From Holothuria scabra (Eukaryota > Echinodermata > Holothuroidea > Aspidochirotida > Holothuriidae): a stretch of DNA of 64,000 nt. The stretch covers positions 806,001 to 870,000 of the forward strand of contig CM074187.1 in NCBI GenBank assembly GCA_037179385.1, in the 5' to 3' direction. A program made the translations under genes and the position numbers. The notes under the pieces are model-generated. The model was not told where the DNA came from, ran no database searches, and saw only the letters and a program-made list of their open reading frames with translations. How positions within the stretch are numbered: the first letter of the stretch is position 1; the number at the start of each line of letters is the position of its first letter. Below are positions 51,327 through 62,854 of the stretch, in pieces.

Positions 51327-51334
51327 ATAGAATT

Positions 51335-51765
51335 TCGCCGTTTGAACAAGATGATCTAACTCGACAAGATGGCAATTTTCTGAATTTTGCCATTTTGACG
51401 AGAAGTTGTAATTCGCCAATATGACATTTTTCTGAATTTTACGATTTTGATAAGATGTTTAAAATCGTCACTAAATGTCATTTTTCTGAATTTTGCCATT
51501 TTGACGAGATGATCTAATTCGGCAAAATGACAATGTTCCGAATTTTGCTATTTTGACGAGATGTTCTAACTCAGCAAAGTGACAATTTTCTGAAGTTTGT
51601 CATTTTGTCGCGAATTTTTAACTCGGCAAAATGACAACTTTCGGAATTTTAACGTTTTGACAAGTTAATGAAAACGCCAAATTTCGGTTTTTGTCATTTT
51701 GAAGACATAATTTTTGTCGTCAAAATGTCAATTCTACGAAAATTGTCATTTTGCTGCGAGAGTTT
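51335..51765 (+). repeat. Degenerate AAAATGACAATTTTCTGAA minisatellite
   Basis: About seven diverged units of roughly 60 bp combining GGCAAAATGACAATTTTCTG, AATTTTGCCATTTTGACGAG and ATGTTCTAACTC. Each unit is itself partly palindromic because CAAAATGAC and GTCATTTTG alternate. Confidence 0.75.
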
Positions 51766-52960
51766 TTTTCTCTTTTGAATGGCCGTTCTACGCTTCCGTG
51801 CTACGGTGCAACTGTGTGAACATAGTTCAGTCGGTAACGCTCATAACGTCATGACATAGTCCTATTTGCAGACATTATTCATAAGGTTGCCTCTATACAA
51901 TTTATACCAGACACCCCACTTTTTGTTAAAAAAAGTAATGTTACAGAAAGGTCAACCTGACTTCCTATTATCAGCTTTCTGTCAATAGTAGCTGCCATGA
52001 CCAACACTATGTAAACAAAGAGTTCCACTGAAAACCTCATTCCTAAAGGCAGAGACTGTTCATTCAGGGCCACAAGCCAAGTGTGCAACTAGAGCTGCCT
52101 CAGCAGACCAGGACAATGGGCTTATCTCTTTGGACACTTGTAGGCTGGTTGTGCTGGCACTGAAGTGTGGTGAATTGTGTAAACAACAGTGACCAGACTG
52201 CATAGAGGTAGCTTATGCCTAATGGACGGCTATTCACATTATTCAAATCTTCTTGTTAATTGTGGTCAGAGAGTTGCAGCTCCCCATAGACGAATCCGAT
52301 TAGCGCTTGATTTTAGTGACTGTAGGCAGCCATTAGTGGAGTCCATCGGCCTTTAATCGTCTTTATTTATTGTTTACATAAATTTTAAACCCTCATAGTC
52401 AGTGAAATTGGAGAATTCAAGAAAAAAATTAGTGTTCAACCATCCATGATAGAGGTAAACAAGGAAATCGAAAGATTTAAAGGTGACGGACCCCAGTTAT
52501 GGCCGACTGAAATCTTACCATCACTTGCTATCCGAATTCGTGTATATGATTATGATACTATCATGGAAAGGTGTATATAGCTCCATACAGCCAACAGGAC
52601 TTTCTAGCTGACGGCAATTTGCAAAAAGTGAGGGATAGAAAAGTAATTTGGGGGATTCGATCTGTAATTGCAGCGAGATTAGGCATTCAACATATATTAA
52701 AGAAATTTAACATTGCAATGGCAGAACTTGAAATCCTTTTTCGACTTTTGGTACATCCTTTAAGCGTTTCTGTAAACACACGCACAAAAAACCTCAAAGG
52801 GGTCGTTCGCACCCCCAACCCCTTTCCCTTCCTCTTGGTGACGCTCATGGGTTTGGAGTTAATAACAGTTGTGTCTAACGGTCTTACTACCAATATAATA
52901 TAAGACGATATGTCTTGTGATGATCAGAAAACGATATCGAGAAAATAGCCATTTCTCCAA
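51766..52960. other. Intergenic, no recognised gene
   Basis: A box A-like TAGTTCAGTCGGTAACGC near 51823 has no matching box B. An open frame at 52571-52903 resembles nothing I know. It ends shortly before the LINE fragment. Confidence 0.5.
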
Positions 52961-52962
52961 AC

Positions 52963-53940
52963 CATAATTTTCATCAATGATATTGATAGTTCTCTTACAT
53001 CTCGTATAAGTAAGTTTGCAGATGATACTAAGCTTTATAGGAAAATTAGCATTTTGGATGATGCCTTACTGCTGCAGAAAGATCTGGATAGGTTATTTTC
53101 TTGGTCTCAGACCTGGCAAATGTCTTTTAATGCAGATAAGTGTAAGGTCCTTCATTTTGGTCCCAAAAGTTTTAGCTATGATTATAACATGAATGGTTGT
53201 GTTTTAAGTAATGTCACCTCTGAGAAAGATCTGGGTGTTGTAATTACTGGGGACTTAAAGTCATCAAAGCAGTGTGCAGCCACTGCTGTAAAGGCTAATA
53301 GAGTGCTTGGATTGATCAAGAGGAATTTCATCAATTTTAGTAAGGATATTGTACTTAATTTGTATAAGCAGTTGGTAAGACCCCATCTTGACTATGCAGC
53401 TCAGGCTTGGAGTCCCTTCTATGAAAAGGACAAGTTTGTTTTAGAGCAGGTTCAGAGGAGAGCCACTCGCCTCATTCCTGAGGTGAGAAATTTGCCCTAT
53501 CATGCTAGGCTTAAACATCTTGGGCTTACCACCTTGGAGCTGAGAAGGATTAGGGGAGACATGCTCCAGGTTTTCAAGTTCCTTTGTGAAAGAAATCCCC
53601 TGCTGACTTGTAGTTATTTAAGGGTTCAAGGTAATTCTCGGGTGCGTGGGCATTGTAAAAAGCTTGAAAAGCCTTTTGCAAGGCTTGACATTAGGAAGTT
53701 TAGTTTCTCCCATAGAGTTGTCAAAGAGTGGAATTGTCTACCAGATTGGGTAGTTAACTCCCCCTCAGTTCACTGCTTTAAGGTTAACATTGACAGGTTT
53801 TTCCATGGCTGTGGTAGAATCTGATTGTTTGGGGCTGTAGTCAAGCTTTGGTGGTTTGACTTTTGATTAGGGCTTGGTCTTCAGGGCATCTTATGGGGCC
53901 TTGGCCCTCCTTTGCCCTTCAACCTGTTATGTTATGTTAT
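52963..53940 (+). pseudogene. 5'-truncated LINE: reverse-transcriptase C-terminal half and 3' tail
   Basis: Starts inside the RT palm at IFINDIDSSL and includes the FADD catalytic box (KFADDTKLY), then FSWSQTWQMSFNADKCKV, SEKDLGVVITGDL, RPHLDYAAQAWSPFY, VQRRATRLIPE, LGLTTLELRRIRGD and VKEWNCLPDWVVNSPSV. From the region before FADD to the stop at 53822-53824 the frame is open. The upstream palm, endonuclease and 5' part are missing, the usual result of incomplete reverse transcription. The 3' UTR ends CCCTTCAACCTG followed by TTATG units up to about 53940. This tail matches those at 24.46 kb and 62.56 kb. The intact frame suggests this is one of the younger LINE copies here. Confidence 0.9.
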
Positions 53941-55270
53941 ACCCAGAGCATACGGCTCTGACCATACCACTTCTCGGCTTCCGTAGTATGTGATTCAGCG
54001 CATCCATGCTCCATCGTCTGCTTACCCAGCTGAAGTTAGCAGAATATTCTGCCGACAGGACAGCTGCGCAGGACAGCTAAAGGCTACACTATACAAAACA
54101 GTGAACGACCTTGAATTGAAGCAACATCTGTAACACTGTATATACTGTAACTAGGCTAGATTGGGTACTAGCTGTGCACGACGGGATTAGAATAAATCCA
54201 AGGACAGCAACCGAGGAGTAACAAACTTTATTTTTACAGTGTTACTTGAAATCGTGTTGGTAAGTGAAAGTCGCAGGAGATTCTAAGTTGGCCAAACTCA
54301 AAGATTAGTTGTCAAGTCATAGCTGATAACTTATTAAACTATGTCCTTAAGTTATGAATATAATCCTCTCCTAGGCTAGTTACAATACAATAGGGCCTAC
54401 AATCATGATACAGTAGCATTCCCTTACTGTACAGTGTTATAAGGGAGCACACCACCATTAATTTCTCCATTGACTTACACACTATTTTGCGTTCATTAAA
54501 TGTCCCCCCGCAGCCCAGTCAAAGTTCACACCCCACTAAAGCTACCCCTCACATGAAAGCCAATCATGGCATCACAAATTAACCATAGCATGACCGTTTA
54601 GATTTTGAGATAAAAGGGGATGAAGTTTTGGGTCTGTATACCCTACCCTATTAATCCGCAAGGTGATGGAAATAACGTCTTTTTCACACCAAATTTTTAA
54701 ACAGTCTAAATCACCTTCAATTCTTCCCAATTTGGCAACACTCACACATTTACACGTCCTCTTTTATATCCAAAACAAAACAACCACATCTGATTAGCTT
54801 AACTTGAGCAATTCACACTTAAAGAGGACCTAAAACTGACGGTGTACTTTGGAACTACTTTTTCCGGGAAGGCCGTTCTGCTAATGGTGGTGTGCTCCCA
54901 TAATCTACTGTGCATGGCCTAACTTTTACTAGGCTAGGCAGCCTAACTAGTAACTGTAGCATGTGCCTAAGTTAAAACACTGGGTCCTTTCACCGGAAAC
55001 TGGGCCACAACTGTTTAAATAATTCATCCTTGTCCAGACACTATCTCAGTTTATTGCTTGAGGGTGCGTAGGCTAGTACAACTACAAGACCAATCCACAC
55101 CAGAAAGTAATTTGCCATATGCCCAAGGATGAAGGATCACACCAAGGTGGAATTGTTTGGAAGTATACCGTACGCCACACCAATTGTTGCAATTGTATGC
55201 CAACTGTTGTTATTTTCCCTGTAGCAGCCAGGTATGCAATACCCCAAAGTCTTAGGCTACAGACTCAGTA
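53941..55270. other. Intergenic with one MITE, no gene
   Basis: Contains the element at 54443-54899 and, near 55030-55060, a short antisense piece of the TTAA MITE family (CACTATCTCAGTTTATTGC). Nothing else recognised. Confidence 0.55.
54443..54899. mobile_element. MITE with GGGAGCACACCACCATTA ends
   Basis: 457 bp with an 18-bp perfect terminal inverted repeat GGGAGCACACCACCATTA, flanked by ATAA on both sides (54439-54442 and 54900-54903). It is non-coding. The 4-bp duplication does not by itself assign a superfamily. Confidence 0.82.
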
Positions 55271-55284
55271 CACTAACTGCTTTC

Positions 55285-55402
55285 GGGCCAAGTTGTCCCC
55301 AAACCAACTCGTCCCCAATCAACTCGGCCCCAAGCCAAGTGGGCCCCAAGCAAAGGCGGCCCTTGGCCAACTCATCCCTAAGCCAAGTCAGCCCCAATAT
55401 GA
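55285..55402 (+). repeat. Minisatellite, CCCCAAGCCAAGTGGG-type, copy 1
   Basis: About seven 15-18-bp units alternating CCAACTCG/CCAAGTNG with GTCCCCAA/GCCCCAAG. It is flanked by TTTCGGG on the left and CCAATATGAGAAAT on the right. It makes an open frame rich in Pro, Gln and Lys at 55119-55586 that I do not accept as a gene. Confidence 0.85.
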
Positions 55403-56293
55403 GAAATTAGTGGGAAATAGTGACTTCCATGGATACTTCTTGCAAATTATGGAAAATAGTGTCTTTCTTGAGATTTTCTCTTCCCATGGTTCTCTTTCAA
55501 TGGACAATTCATACCGAAAAGTTTTGTACAAAAACGATCATTTGCTCATTGATCTAGATCAAAATTTTTTAAAATGTTCTAAATAAGGTAAGCTAAATCC
55601 ATTATGCTTTGGAAAGATATGTCAAGGTGATAGGAAGTTAACTCATGAAATGCCGATTTTCATTTGAAATAAATGATTTTTGATGATTTCAAAATTTTGT
55701 AACATCATAATTTGGGGAATTTCCCCAAAATAATTGGCCATTTTATGCCTTTACTTCATGTGTTTTAGGACAAAAATATAGTCTACAAATAGAACCAATT
55801 CTTCACCTTCTGTTACCTATGACATGCAGCTCCCAGAAACGCAATTAGCTGCATCAATATATTTGTGGCCAGAAGTGTTAATCCTCTAAATTATGCAAAA
55901 TTGGGACGAAAAACGTTATTTAGCCCATAGACATCAAATCCCATAAATTTACGACAAAAGTAAGGGGTGCGCCATGTCAAAAAAGCATTCACTGGATGTG
56001 CAATAGTATGAACATCACAAATCCAGTTTAGCCAGACCTTAAAACACAACCCTGAATATGCATTAAGGGGAAACCTAAAAATGCAAAATGTGCCCGTACA
56101 CTGTAACGCATTTGGGAGGTTTATAATCAAAACTTTTCGATATGCTGGTAGCAATGTGAATGAATGGATGTTACCTCACTATGTCATAGTCGTACTGTGT
56201 TAGGCCTATAGTGTTTCACAGGGGCAAGGGAGCACTGAGTTTCACCCAGAGATTTGCAAAGCCCAAAATGAATAATTTACGCAAATTTTCAGG

Positions 56294-58015
56294 CACGGCT
56301 GGAAAAAACCGGCAATACGGGAAGGTCATTGCCGGGAAATCCAACCCACTCGCGGGAAATTTGCTCAAAGGACTTTTAAAATGGGTGTCGGGCTGATCAT
56401 CGTATTGTCAGAATAAGTCAATAAAAGCTCCTTGTTAGCTTTCATTCTAAAAATTTCAACACATTCTGCACTCCCCAACTTGAACTACCAGAGAATATTT
56501 AAAAGTTTTTCGTTCATTTATACAAGCAAATTCAATTGGGATATCCCGAGGATAAACTACAACTTCCAAGCACTACGAAGAGAAACAGCGTGATGCTGCC
56601 ATGAGTGGGTCAATTAGTACCGTACACTGTGTATATTCTGCATGTTTTGTACACAGTCTGTGCTGATAAAACAACCAATCAGAATGCGCGACATTTTCTT
56701 CGGCCGAGCTGGCTGACGAATCTACACTGAGTTATAACAGATGAATGAATGCACGTGGTTGAACGTTCGCTGTGTGTAGTACATCTGAAGTGATAATGCA
56801 TGTAGCCACAGTATGAAGGAATCTCCCTGTTCTTAAAAATAAGAGGCGTGTTATTCTCCTTTGTTTCAACAAATCGGTGCGCAAAAATCAGTAGTCGGGC
56901 CACATGTGTAATTGTTTTTTGATGGTGCAGGTGAATATCGTGAGCGTTTAATAGAGCTGGCTTCTGTTCTATTCAGCCAGTCTAGAGCAGGACCACTCAG
57001 TGTTTGCCCTTTGGAGGGCGTACTTGTCCATTTGCGACGTTAAGCTCCTTAAGGGAGCAGAACTCCTCCGGGAGTAATCGTTTGGTTTTCGCCCCGTGGC
57101 TCTTCGCCAAAGAGTTGTGGGGACTTTAAGAAAAAAGCGTTTAGTAGAGCGGGTAGTCATTAGCGGGAATAGCGGAGAAGTTTGGTTAAAGAATATTCCC
57201 AGTATATAGACCTAGCCTTTATGCGTACCGTAGGCCTAAATGATTTCTTGAATGATTATGTTTTGCCCCTTTGTGAAGCCTGAGTAACGGACACATTTTA
57301 CACAACACAGTGACAAAGTTCGTCCCATCCTCATTGCATAGCTGTATTAAACAAACATATTGCCATTCTGTCGGGCTATTCGGGGCGACCAATGAGAGAG
57401 CTACATTTGGGCTGTTTGCTTTCATTTGTGCAGCACAGTAAAGAACGTGATAGCGACGTAGTACTGTAGTAGCAGCGGTGACTTGCTGCTGTTTGTGAAG
57501 GAGTGTTTTATGTATACACACAACAGTAGTAGTTGCTGAGCTGAACGCGACGGCGCTCAATGGACAAGTTGCTTGGCTAGAAAGTTAATTAGTTTGTTTG
57601 ACAGAAGAGAAGAGTAGGACAAACTTTGAAGGAAGGAGAGATTCGGTAATGGAATTCAACTTTATTTCGTTCGAAATCTACCTAATTTGAAAGCTTTACA
57701 TTAGCAGTTAATGCACAAACAAGTTTCATTCCCAGTGCTTGAATTCATGATTAGGTCGGACTCAACAAAATCGTGTCCAAAGCTATCGAAAAACCCGATG
57801 GGCTACATAATTTTCCTCCCACGGCGTTCATTCATCAGGGGCTTTCAGGGCCAGGAAGGGCCGTTTCCTGCAATCTGAGAGGCTTCATTTTTCAAAAATT
57901 TTTCTGTACGCTTCGCGCGAACCCATGGTCGTGCTCCCCTTAGATAGTAAATAATTACAATCACACGGGAAATAATTCTTTCATTGCCGGGAAATTTCGG
58001 TTTTTTCCAGCCGTG
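56294..58015. mobile_element. Non-autonomous hAT element with perfect 8-bp target duplication
   Basis: 1722 bp. Left end CACGGCTGGAAAAAACCG, right end reverse-complementing to CACGGCTGGAAAAAACCG as well, and TTTTCAGG exactly duplicated on both sides (56286-56293 and 58016-58023). Subterminal GCCGGGAAAT is present near both ends. The interior (56985-57125) holds the block shared with 37976-38145. No transposase is visible. The near-perfect ends suggest a relatively young insertion. Confidence 0.9.
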
Positions 58016-58107
58016 TTTTCAGGTGACCTTGTTATTAAAGCACAAGCAATAGCATGGCTAGACGCATTTCACACAGACAAAATATTTTAGGGCTCATCAG
58101 TAGCGTG

Positions 58108-59430
58108 ATATAATAATAATAATAATAATATAACAGTTCTTATATAGCGCCTTACACAAGAAGTCTCAAAGCGCTAAAACTATACAACATGCGGTCAACT
58201 ATACAACATGCGATCAATAAGACAAAGTAAACAAATGAGTTTTCAAGTTAGTTTTAAATTGTCCAACAGTGAGTTCTTGACAAAAGATGGAAGGTCATTC
58301 CACAGTTTCGCAGATACTGTTGAAAAAGCACGATCACCATAAGAATGGGTAACAGATAACGGCACATTTAAAAGAGATTGAGAGCTGGAACGTAGTTCAC
58401 GTAAAGGCTTGTAATTAGATATAAGATCCTTTAGATATAATGGAGCAAAACCATGGATGCATTTGTATGTAAGAAGAAGGATTTTGTAGTTGATACGATG
58501 CTGCACAGGAAGCCAGTGAAGATTACGAAGAACAGGGGTGATGTGGTCACATGATTTTGTTAATGCAACAAGTCGAGCCGCTGAGTTTTGAATTCGCTGG
58601 AGTTTTGAAATTTGGTGTTTAGGTAAACCATAGAAAAGAGTATTTCCATAATCCAGACGGCAGGTAACGAATGCATGAATAAGCTTTTCGGTAGTTTGGG
58701 CATCCAAATAATGTCGTAATTGACCAATTTTGTGCAAAGCAAAGGAGGCAGAGCGACACACATTATTAATATGCTGAGATAAGCTAAGATCATTCTGGAA
58801 AATAACACCCAGATTTTTTGCACTCTGGGCAGGCGTGATTAAAGAGTCTCCAATGGAAATACTGGTGAGTGGTATAGTATCACGGAAGCGAGAAACAAGG
58901 TGTAGTACTTCAGTCTTCTCAGGATTGAGTTTTAAACTGTTGGTGGCTGACCACGAAAGGATGTCCTTAACACAAGTTTCCAGTTGCAGTAATACTGAAT
59001 GGCAGTTTCTATTATCAACTATAGCATACACTTGAGTGTCATCTGCATAAATCATTTTGGACAGACCATATGATTCTATTATGTTTTCAATAGGAGATGT
59101 GTACAAAGTAAAAGCAAGAGGACCAATAACAGATCCTTGAGGGACTCCCTCTTCAGGTACATGAGCCTCAGATAAGTGACCATTGATATTAATATGTTGC
59201 AATCGGTTGGTAAAGTATGATGTAAACCAGCGGAGTGCAGTTTCACAAAATCCAAATCTATTAGAAAGGCGTTGTAAAAGGATAGTATGATCAATGGTAT
59301 CAAAAGCAGCAGAATAGTCCAATAATACAAGAACAGATTCCTTTCCTTTATCAGCTGAAAGCAGCAAGTCATTGTAAACCCTTAGAAGGGCAGATTCTGT
59401 AGAAAACAGTATAAAACAGCTTATAGTGCA
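58108..59430 (-). pseudogene. 5'-truncated CR1/L2-like LINE, reverse transcriptase and 3' tail
   Basis: The minus-strand frame reads STESALLRVYNDLLLS, LLDYSAAFDTIDHTIL (first catalytic Asp), EGVPQGSVIGPLAFTLY, the YADD box in MIYADDTQVYAI, NSLKLNPEKTEVLHL, SAKNLGVIFQNDLSLSQHI, CRLDYGNTLFYGLP, RIQNSAARLV, LHWLPVQHRINYKILLLTYK and SYGDRAFSTVSAKLWNDLP, ending at 58243. The endonuclease and first RT blocks are missing, and homology fades near 59430. The 3' UTR contains AGCGCTTTGAGA and GGCGCTATATAAGA, the conserved stem-like end of CR1/L2-type elements, followed by (TTA)n at 58108-58131. The retained part has no internal stop, so the copy is fairly young. Confidence 0.92.
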
Positions 59431-59959
59431 AGGATCATCATGACAAACAGGGAGGGGTATAAAACAAATTCTCAAGTGTCAGAATGGTAGTCTAACTCTC
59501 GGTTCTTTTTGGACATATGACTCTTATTATTGTTCACGCCAAGAAATTAATCACATATTTAAAACAAAATATCAGATTGCATCTCTGACCCTGAAGTGTT
59601 AAGAAAAATTACCACAGGAAAGGGGCACCCTTCCCTGTCACTTCTAGGAGGGTGACATGAACGTTCAGCCCACATCCAAGAAAGGGCAACGTTCACATAT
59701 GATGACATCGTTCGAAAAATATTGTAGCATGTTTCTCATGCACCATTCATGAAAATGAAATAAGATGGACTAAAAAGGGAGGAGGTGGGACTGGGACACA
59801 ATAAGTTTGTTAGGCTTCAGGAAAATTGCAAATGTGAAAAGAGGAAAAGACATAAGAGAAAAAAAAAATAAGTGTGTGCTATGTATGAGCAATGATTTTT
59901 GCACATTCAACAGCTGAAACGGAAAATGCATCACCATATCCATGAACTTGATGGCATAT

Positions 59960-60075
59960 TGGCTATGTTGAGGGCAGACAATTGACCTGGGAATCGAACT
60001 GGCCTGGCCCTTTGTAAAGTTTTCAACTAGCCTACGTAGTTGTCTAAAATGCCTCTCATATTGCTGGAATGGCAC
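59960..60075 (-). repeat. tRNA-like SINE head (weak candidate)
   Basis: On the minus strand, TAGGCTAGTTGA (60034-60023) followed by AGTTCGATTCCC (60000-59989) resembles RNA polymerase III boxes A and B about 35 bp apart. Box B is strong and box A is imperfect. Confidence 0.35.
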
Positions 60076-60390
60076 TTTTAAATTTGCAGTCTGGGGGGAG
60101 GGGGGGTGGTGCTTAAATCTGTTCTTTCAATGGGTATTTCATTTTTAATAATTATTAGCCTAGCCTATAATAGCACAACAAAAATCCATACTTTCAAATG
60201 TCGTTTATCAATTTTAATTTCTTAACCTATAAATTTGATTGGGAGGTGGGAGGGGGAAGGGGGTAATTATAAGAACACTGCAGTCCCTCCTTTGGTTACC
60301 CACAGCCAGACCTTTATTGGCCTACCTTCAACATTACCACGATTTTGACACTCTTGAGATACTGTACCAATGTATATTAACTTAGGCCTA

Positions 60391-60530
60391 ATTAACGTTA
60401 CACCTGTTGTAGAATCTGTGTGAGAGATAAAATCACGCAAGTCACTTCCTGAGATACCAACATAAATTAAGCCTACACCTGTTGTAGAACCTGTGTGAGA
60501 GAAAATATCACACAAGTCACTTTTGCATAA
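60391..60530 (+). repeat. Direct tandem duplication, 75-bp period
   Basis: CACCTGTTGTAGAATCTGTG (60401) and CACCTGTTGTAGAACCTGTG (60476) begin two copies that both continue with GTGAGAGA and AAGTCACTT. Confidence 0.8.
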
Positions 60531-60560
60531 TTTAAGTGTATAAAATCACACCATTTTTCA

Positions 60561-60676
60561 TATTGGGGCCGACTTGGTTTGGGGCTGACTTGGCTTGGGG
60601 CCGAGTTGGCTTGGGGACGACTTGGCTTGGGGCCGAGTTGTTCAGGGACGAGTTGGTTTGGGGACGACTTGGCCTG
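60561..60676 (-). repeat. Minisatellite, copy 2 (inverse of 55.28 kb)
   Basis: Read on the minus strand it is the same GTCCCCAAACCAACTCG / GCCCCAAGCCAAGTCG array as at 55285-55402, with similar flanks (GGCCAAG on one side, CCAATATGAAAAAT on the other). The whole short repeat is therefore dispersed, not only its unit. Confidence 0.82.
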
Positions 60677-62480
60677 CTTTGCACTAACTTACATGCAAAC
60701 GTGCTGCTACTCTGCATTTTTTGAACTAACAGAATAGCTTTCAGTCAAAGAGCTGTGCCAACTGAGAATTCTATGGACAGGACTACTTCAGAAAAATGTA
60801 GTTGGGGTGAGAGGATTATTCCATGTCCCTGTAATTGAATTGGGTCATGATATTCTGTGAAACATGGCAAAACAAATGAAGTTGCGTTGACCTAGCTATG
60901 ATAAAGTAACTTTTCAAATTCCTTGTAACATTTACTATTTTATAATGAAGCATGCTTTTCAGGCATAACTTTAAATATAAAATACTTTTTTTACTGTGGA
61001 ATAACTTAGTTCTCTATATAATAGCCATAAAAGGTAAATGTATCAAATATTTGTAACATGGACACCAATTTCAGATTTGAAGTGTATGTAGTGTGCCCCA
61101 ACCTTGTGGAATGATCCAATATAATGGACAAATTAGGTGCTATAAATAGCATTATATTTAATTTGTTTATAGCCTGGGATAATACAGATTTAATTGTATC
61201 AAATGTTATTTTATGACTTCTCTTAAATCTCCAGAAAATACAGTAGTCTAAAAATGGTGGAATACAGTTGTAACATGGACACCATGTCCATGTGATATCA
61301 TGTGTTAAATTGATAAACAGACTAAAAGGGCCAAACCTCTCACCCAAAACTACAATTTTGGTATGGGGGTACCAAAATTCTCAATTGGCTCAGCTCTTTG
61401 ATTGACAGCTAATTCAAACAATGCAGAGTACAGTACCAAAGCTTATATTACACAGCATGAACAGTACTGAGAGTGCTTTGATTATGTAATTTGAGTTTTT
61501 CTGTACTCACCTTGAAGCAATAAACTGAGATTGTGTCTGGATGAGCATGAATTTCAGACAATTATGGGAGGGGCTTTAGTAATGGAATGATGAAATACCA
61601 TTGGAAGATGAAATATGATTTATGGTTACAGTGAAGACTTACAGTAGCGCTGGAATTTTATTTACCCTCGTTTTGCAACTTGTTTCCTATTTCCTATGAC
61701 TTTTGTCTGTATCTGGAATAATTTAGTATAGCATGGTTGTACCATGAGTCTGTCACTCAGTGGAATTTTTACGGTTTTCACCAAAAATGTATTTATTTGA
61801 AGGAACTATTCAATTCATATTTCATTCCATGTTCTTTCAAACCTTCCTCCTAATAATCCTTGAAGTGAAAGTGTATAAATTTCTTGTACAATATTGAGAA
61901 ATGAAGAGATAACACAAGTTTTGGGTGCCTTTAGTATGGCAAGGGTACTTTATACTTTGAGTGGGTTACCCAAACCTATGCCTCTAAAAGTGACTTTGAA
62001 ATATTTTGAACAAAACAGTATTGTAAAAATAAAGAAAAACCATCAAGCTGCAGAAGAGTGTTAATATCATTGGACCTTAGAAACATTTTAAATAAATTTT
62101 GTGACTTTTTTGAGTCATGTCTGAAGGCTGGCTAGGGTATCATAGGATTAAGGCTAAGCTGGGCAAATATCCTTTTAAAAAGGGACTAAACTTATATTTT
62201 TGAGAAAGGCAATTTTCTTCTAGAGTATCGAGTAGAAACTGTTCATTTAATGGCTAAAGAATCCACACATGCGGTGACCAACTCAAGCTACTGACCGACT
62301 CAAGATACAGTCATTATATGCAGTACTGTACAATACATGTCTTTTGGGGCATGTGTCTTACGTGGGCATGCATATGGTTCTTCTACAGCTTCTTAGGACT
62401 GTCAAGCCAGCTTCTTAATGTCCAGTACTGAACCTATGACCAACATTTTGGTGACATTGTAACTTGTGTGAAGGCATGTG
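60677..62480. other. Intergenic, one truncated MITE, no gene
   Basis: Apart from the TTAA-family MITE copy at about 61326-61582, this is AT-rich sequence with no recognised feature. Confidence 0.55.
61326..61582 (+). mobile_element. Truncated copy of the TTAA MITE family
   Basis: Strongly similar to 19197-19450: AAGGGCCAAACCTCTC, TCAATTGGCTCAGCTCTTTG, AATTCAAACAATGCAGAGT, TGAAGCAATAAACTGAGAT and TGGGAGGGGCTT occur in order. The right end, with its inverted repeat, is missing. Confidence 0.8.
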
Positions 62481-62670
62481 ATACAGACAAGAGTTTTACT
62501 AACTTTTAACATACTGTACCTCTGACAGGCTACTGTACATACCTGCACCCTCATAACATAACATAACAGGTTGAAGGGCAAAGGAGGGTCAAAGCCCCAT
62601 AAGATGCCCTGAAGAGGCCCTAATCATTTAACTCTTCCAAGATCCAATGCCACAGTGAGTGAACCTGCGA

Positions 62671-62764
62671 ACTTCGCCTTCTCTTTTCGACTAGTGCTCA
62701 GAGGTAACAAGGTAGGCACTTCGCCTTCTCTTTTCGACTAGTGCTCAGAGGTAACAAGGTAGGC
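62671..62764 (+). repeat. 47-bp tandem duplication in SINE body
   Basis: ACTTCGCCTTCTCTTTTCG...AACAAGGTAGGC is present twice, at 62671 and 62718, with no differences seen. Confidence 0.92.
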
Positions 62765-62785
62765 ATGTACTAATAGCTCCCAATC

Positions 62786-62854
62786 CTGCTCCCGGGACCA
62801 CCATTAACATCCCCTTCCAACGGACGGGGACGTTAATGGCAGTCCTGGGAGCAG
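62786..62854. repeat. Hairpin in SINE body
   Basis: Arms 62786-62814 and 62826-62854 pair at 25 of 29 positions (CTGCTCCC...CATTAAC...TCCCC) around an 11-nt loop. Confidence 0.9.

Noticed and set aside
51815..51870. tRNA or SINE head (box A-like TAGTTCAGTCGGTAACGC)
   Set aside because: No box B follows at the right distance.
55119..55586. 155-residue Pro/Lys/Gln-rich open frame
   Set aside because: Its core is the GCCCCAAG minisatellite read through. There is no known domain, and the inverse copy at 60.6 kb carries no matching gene.
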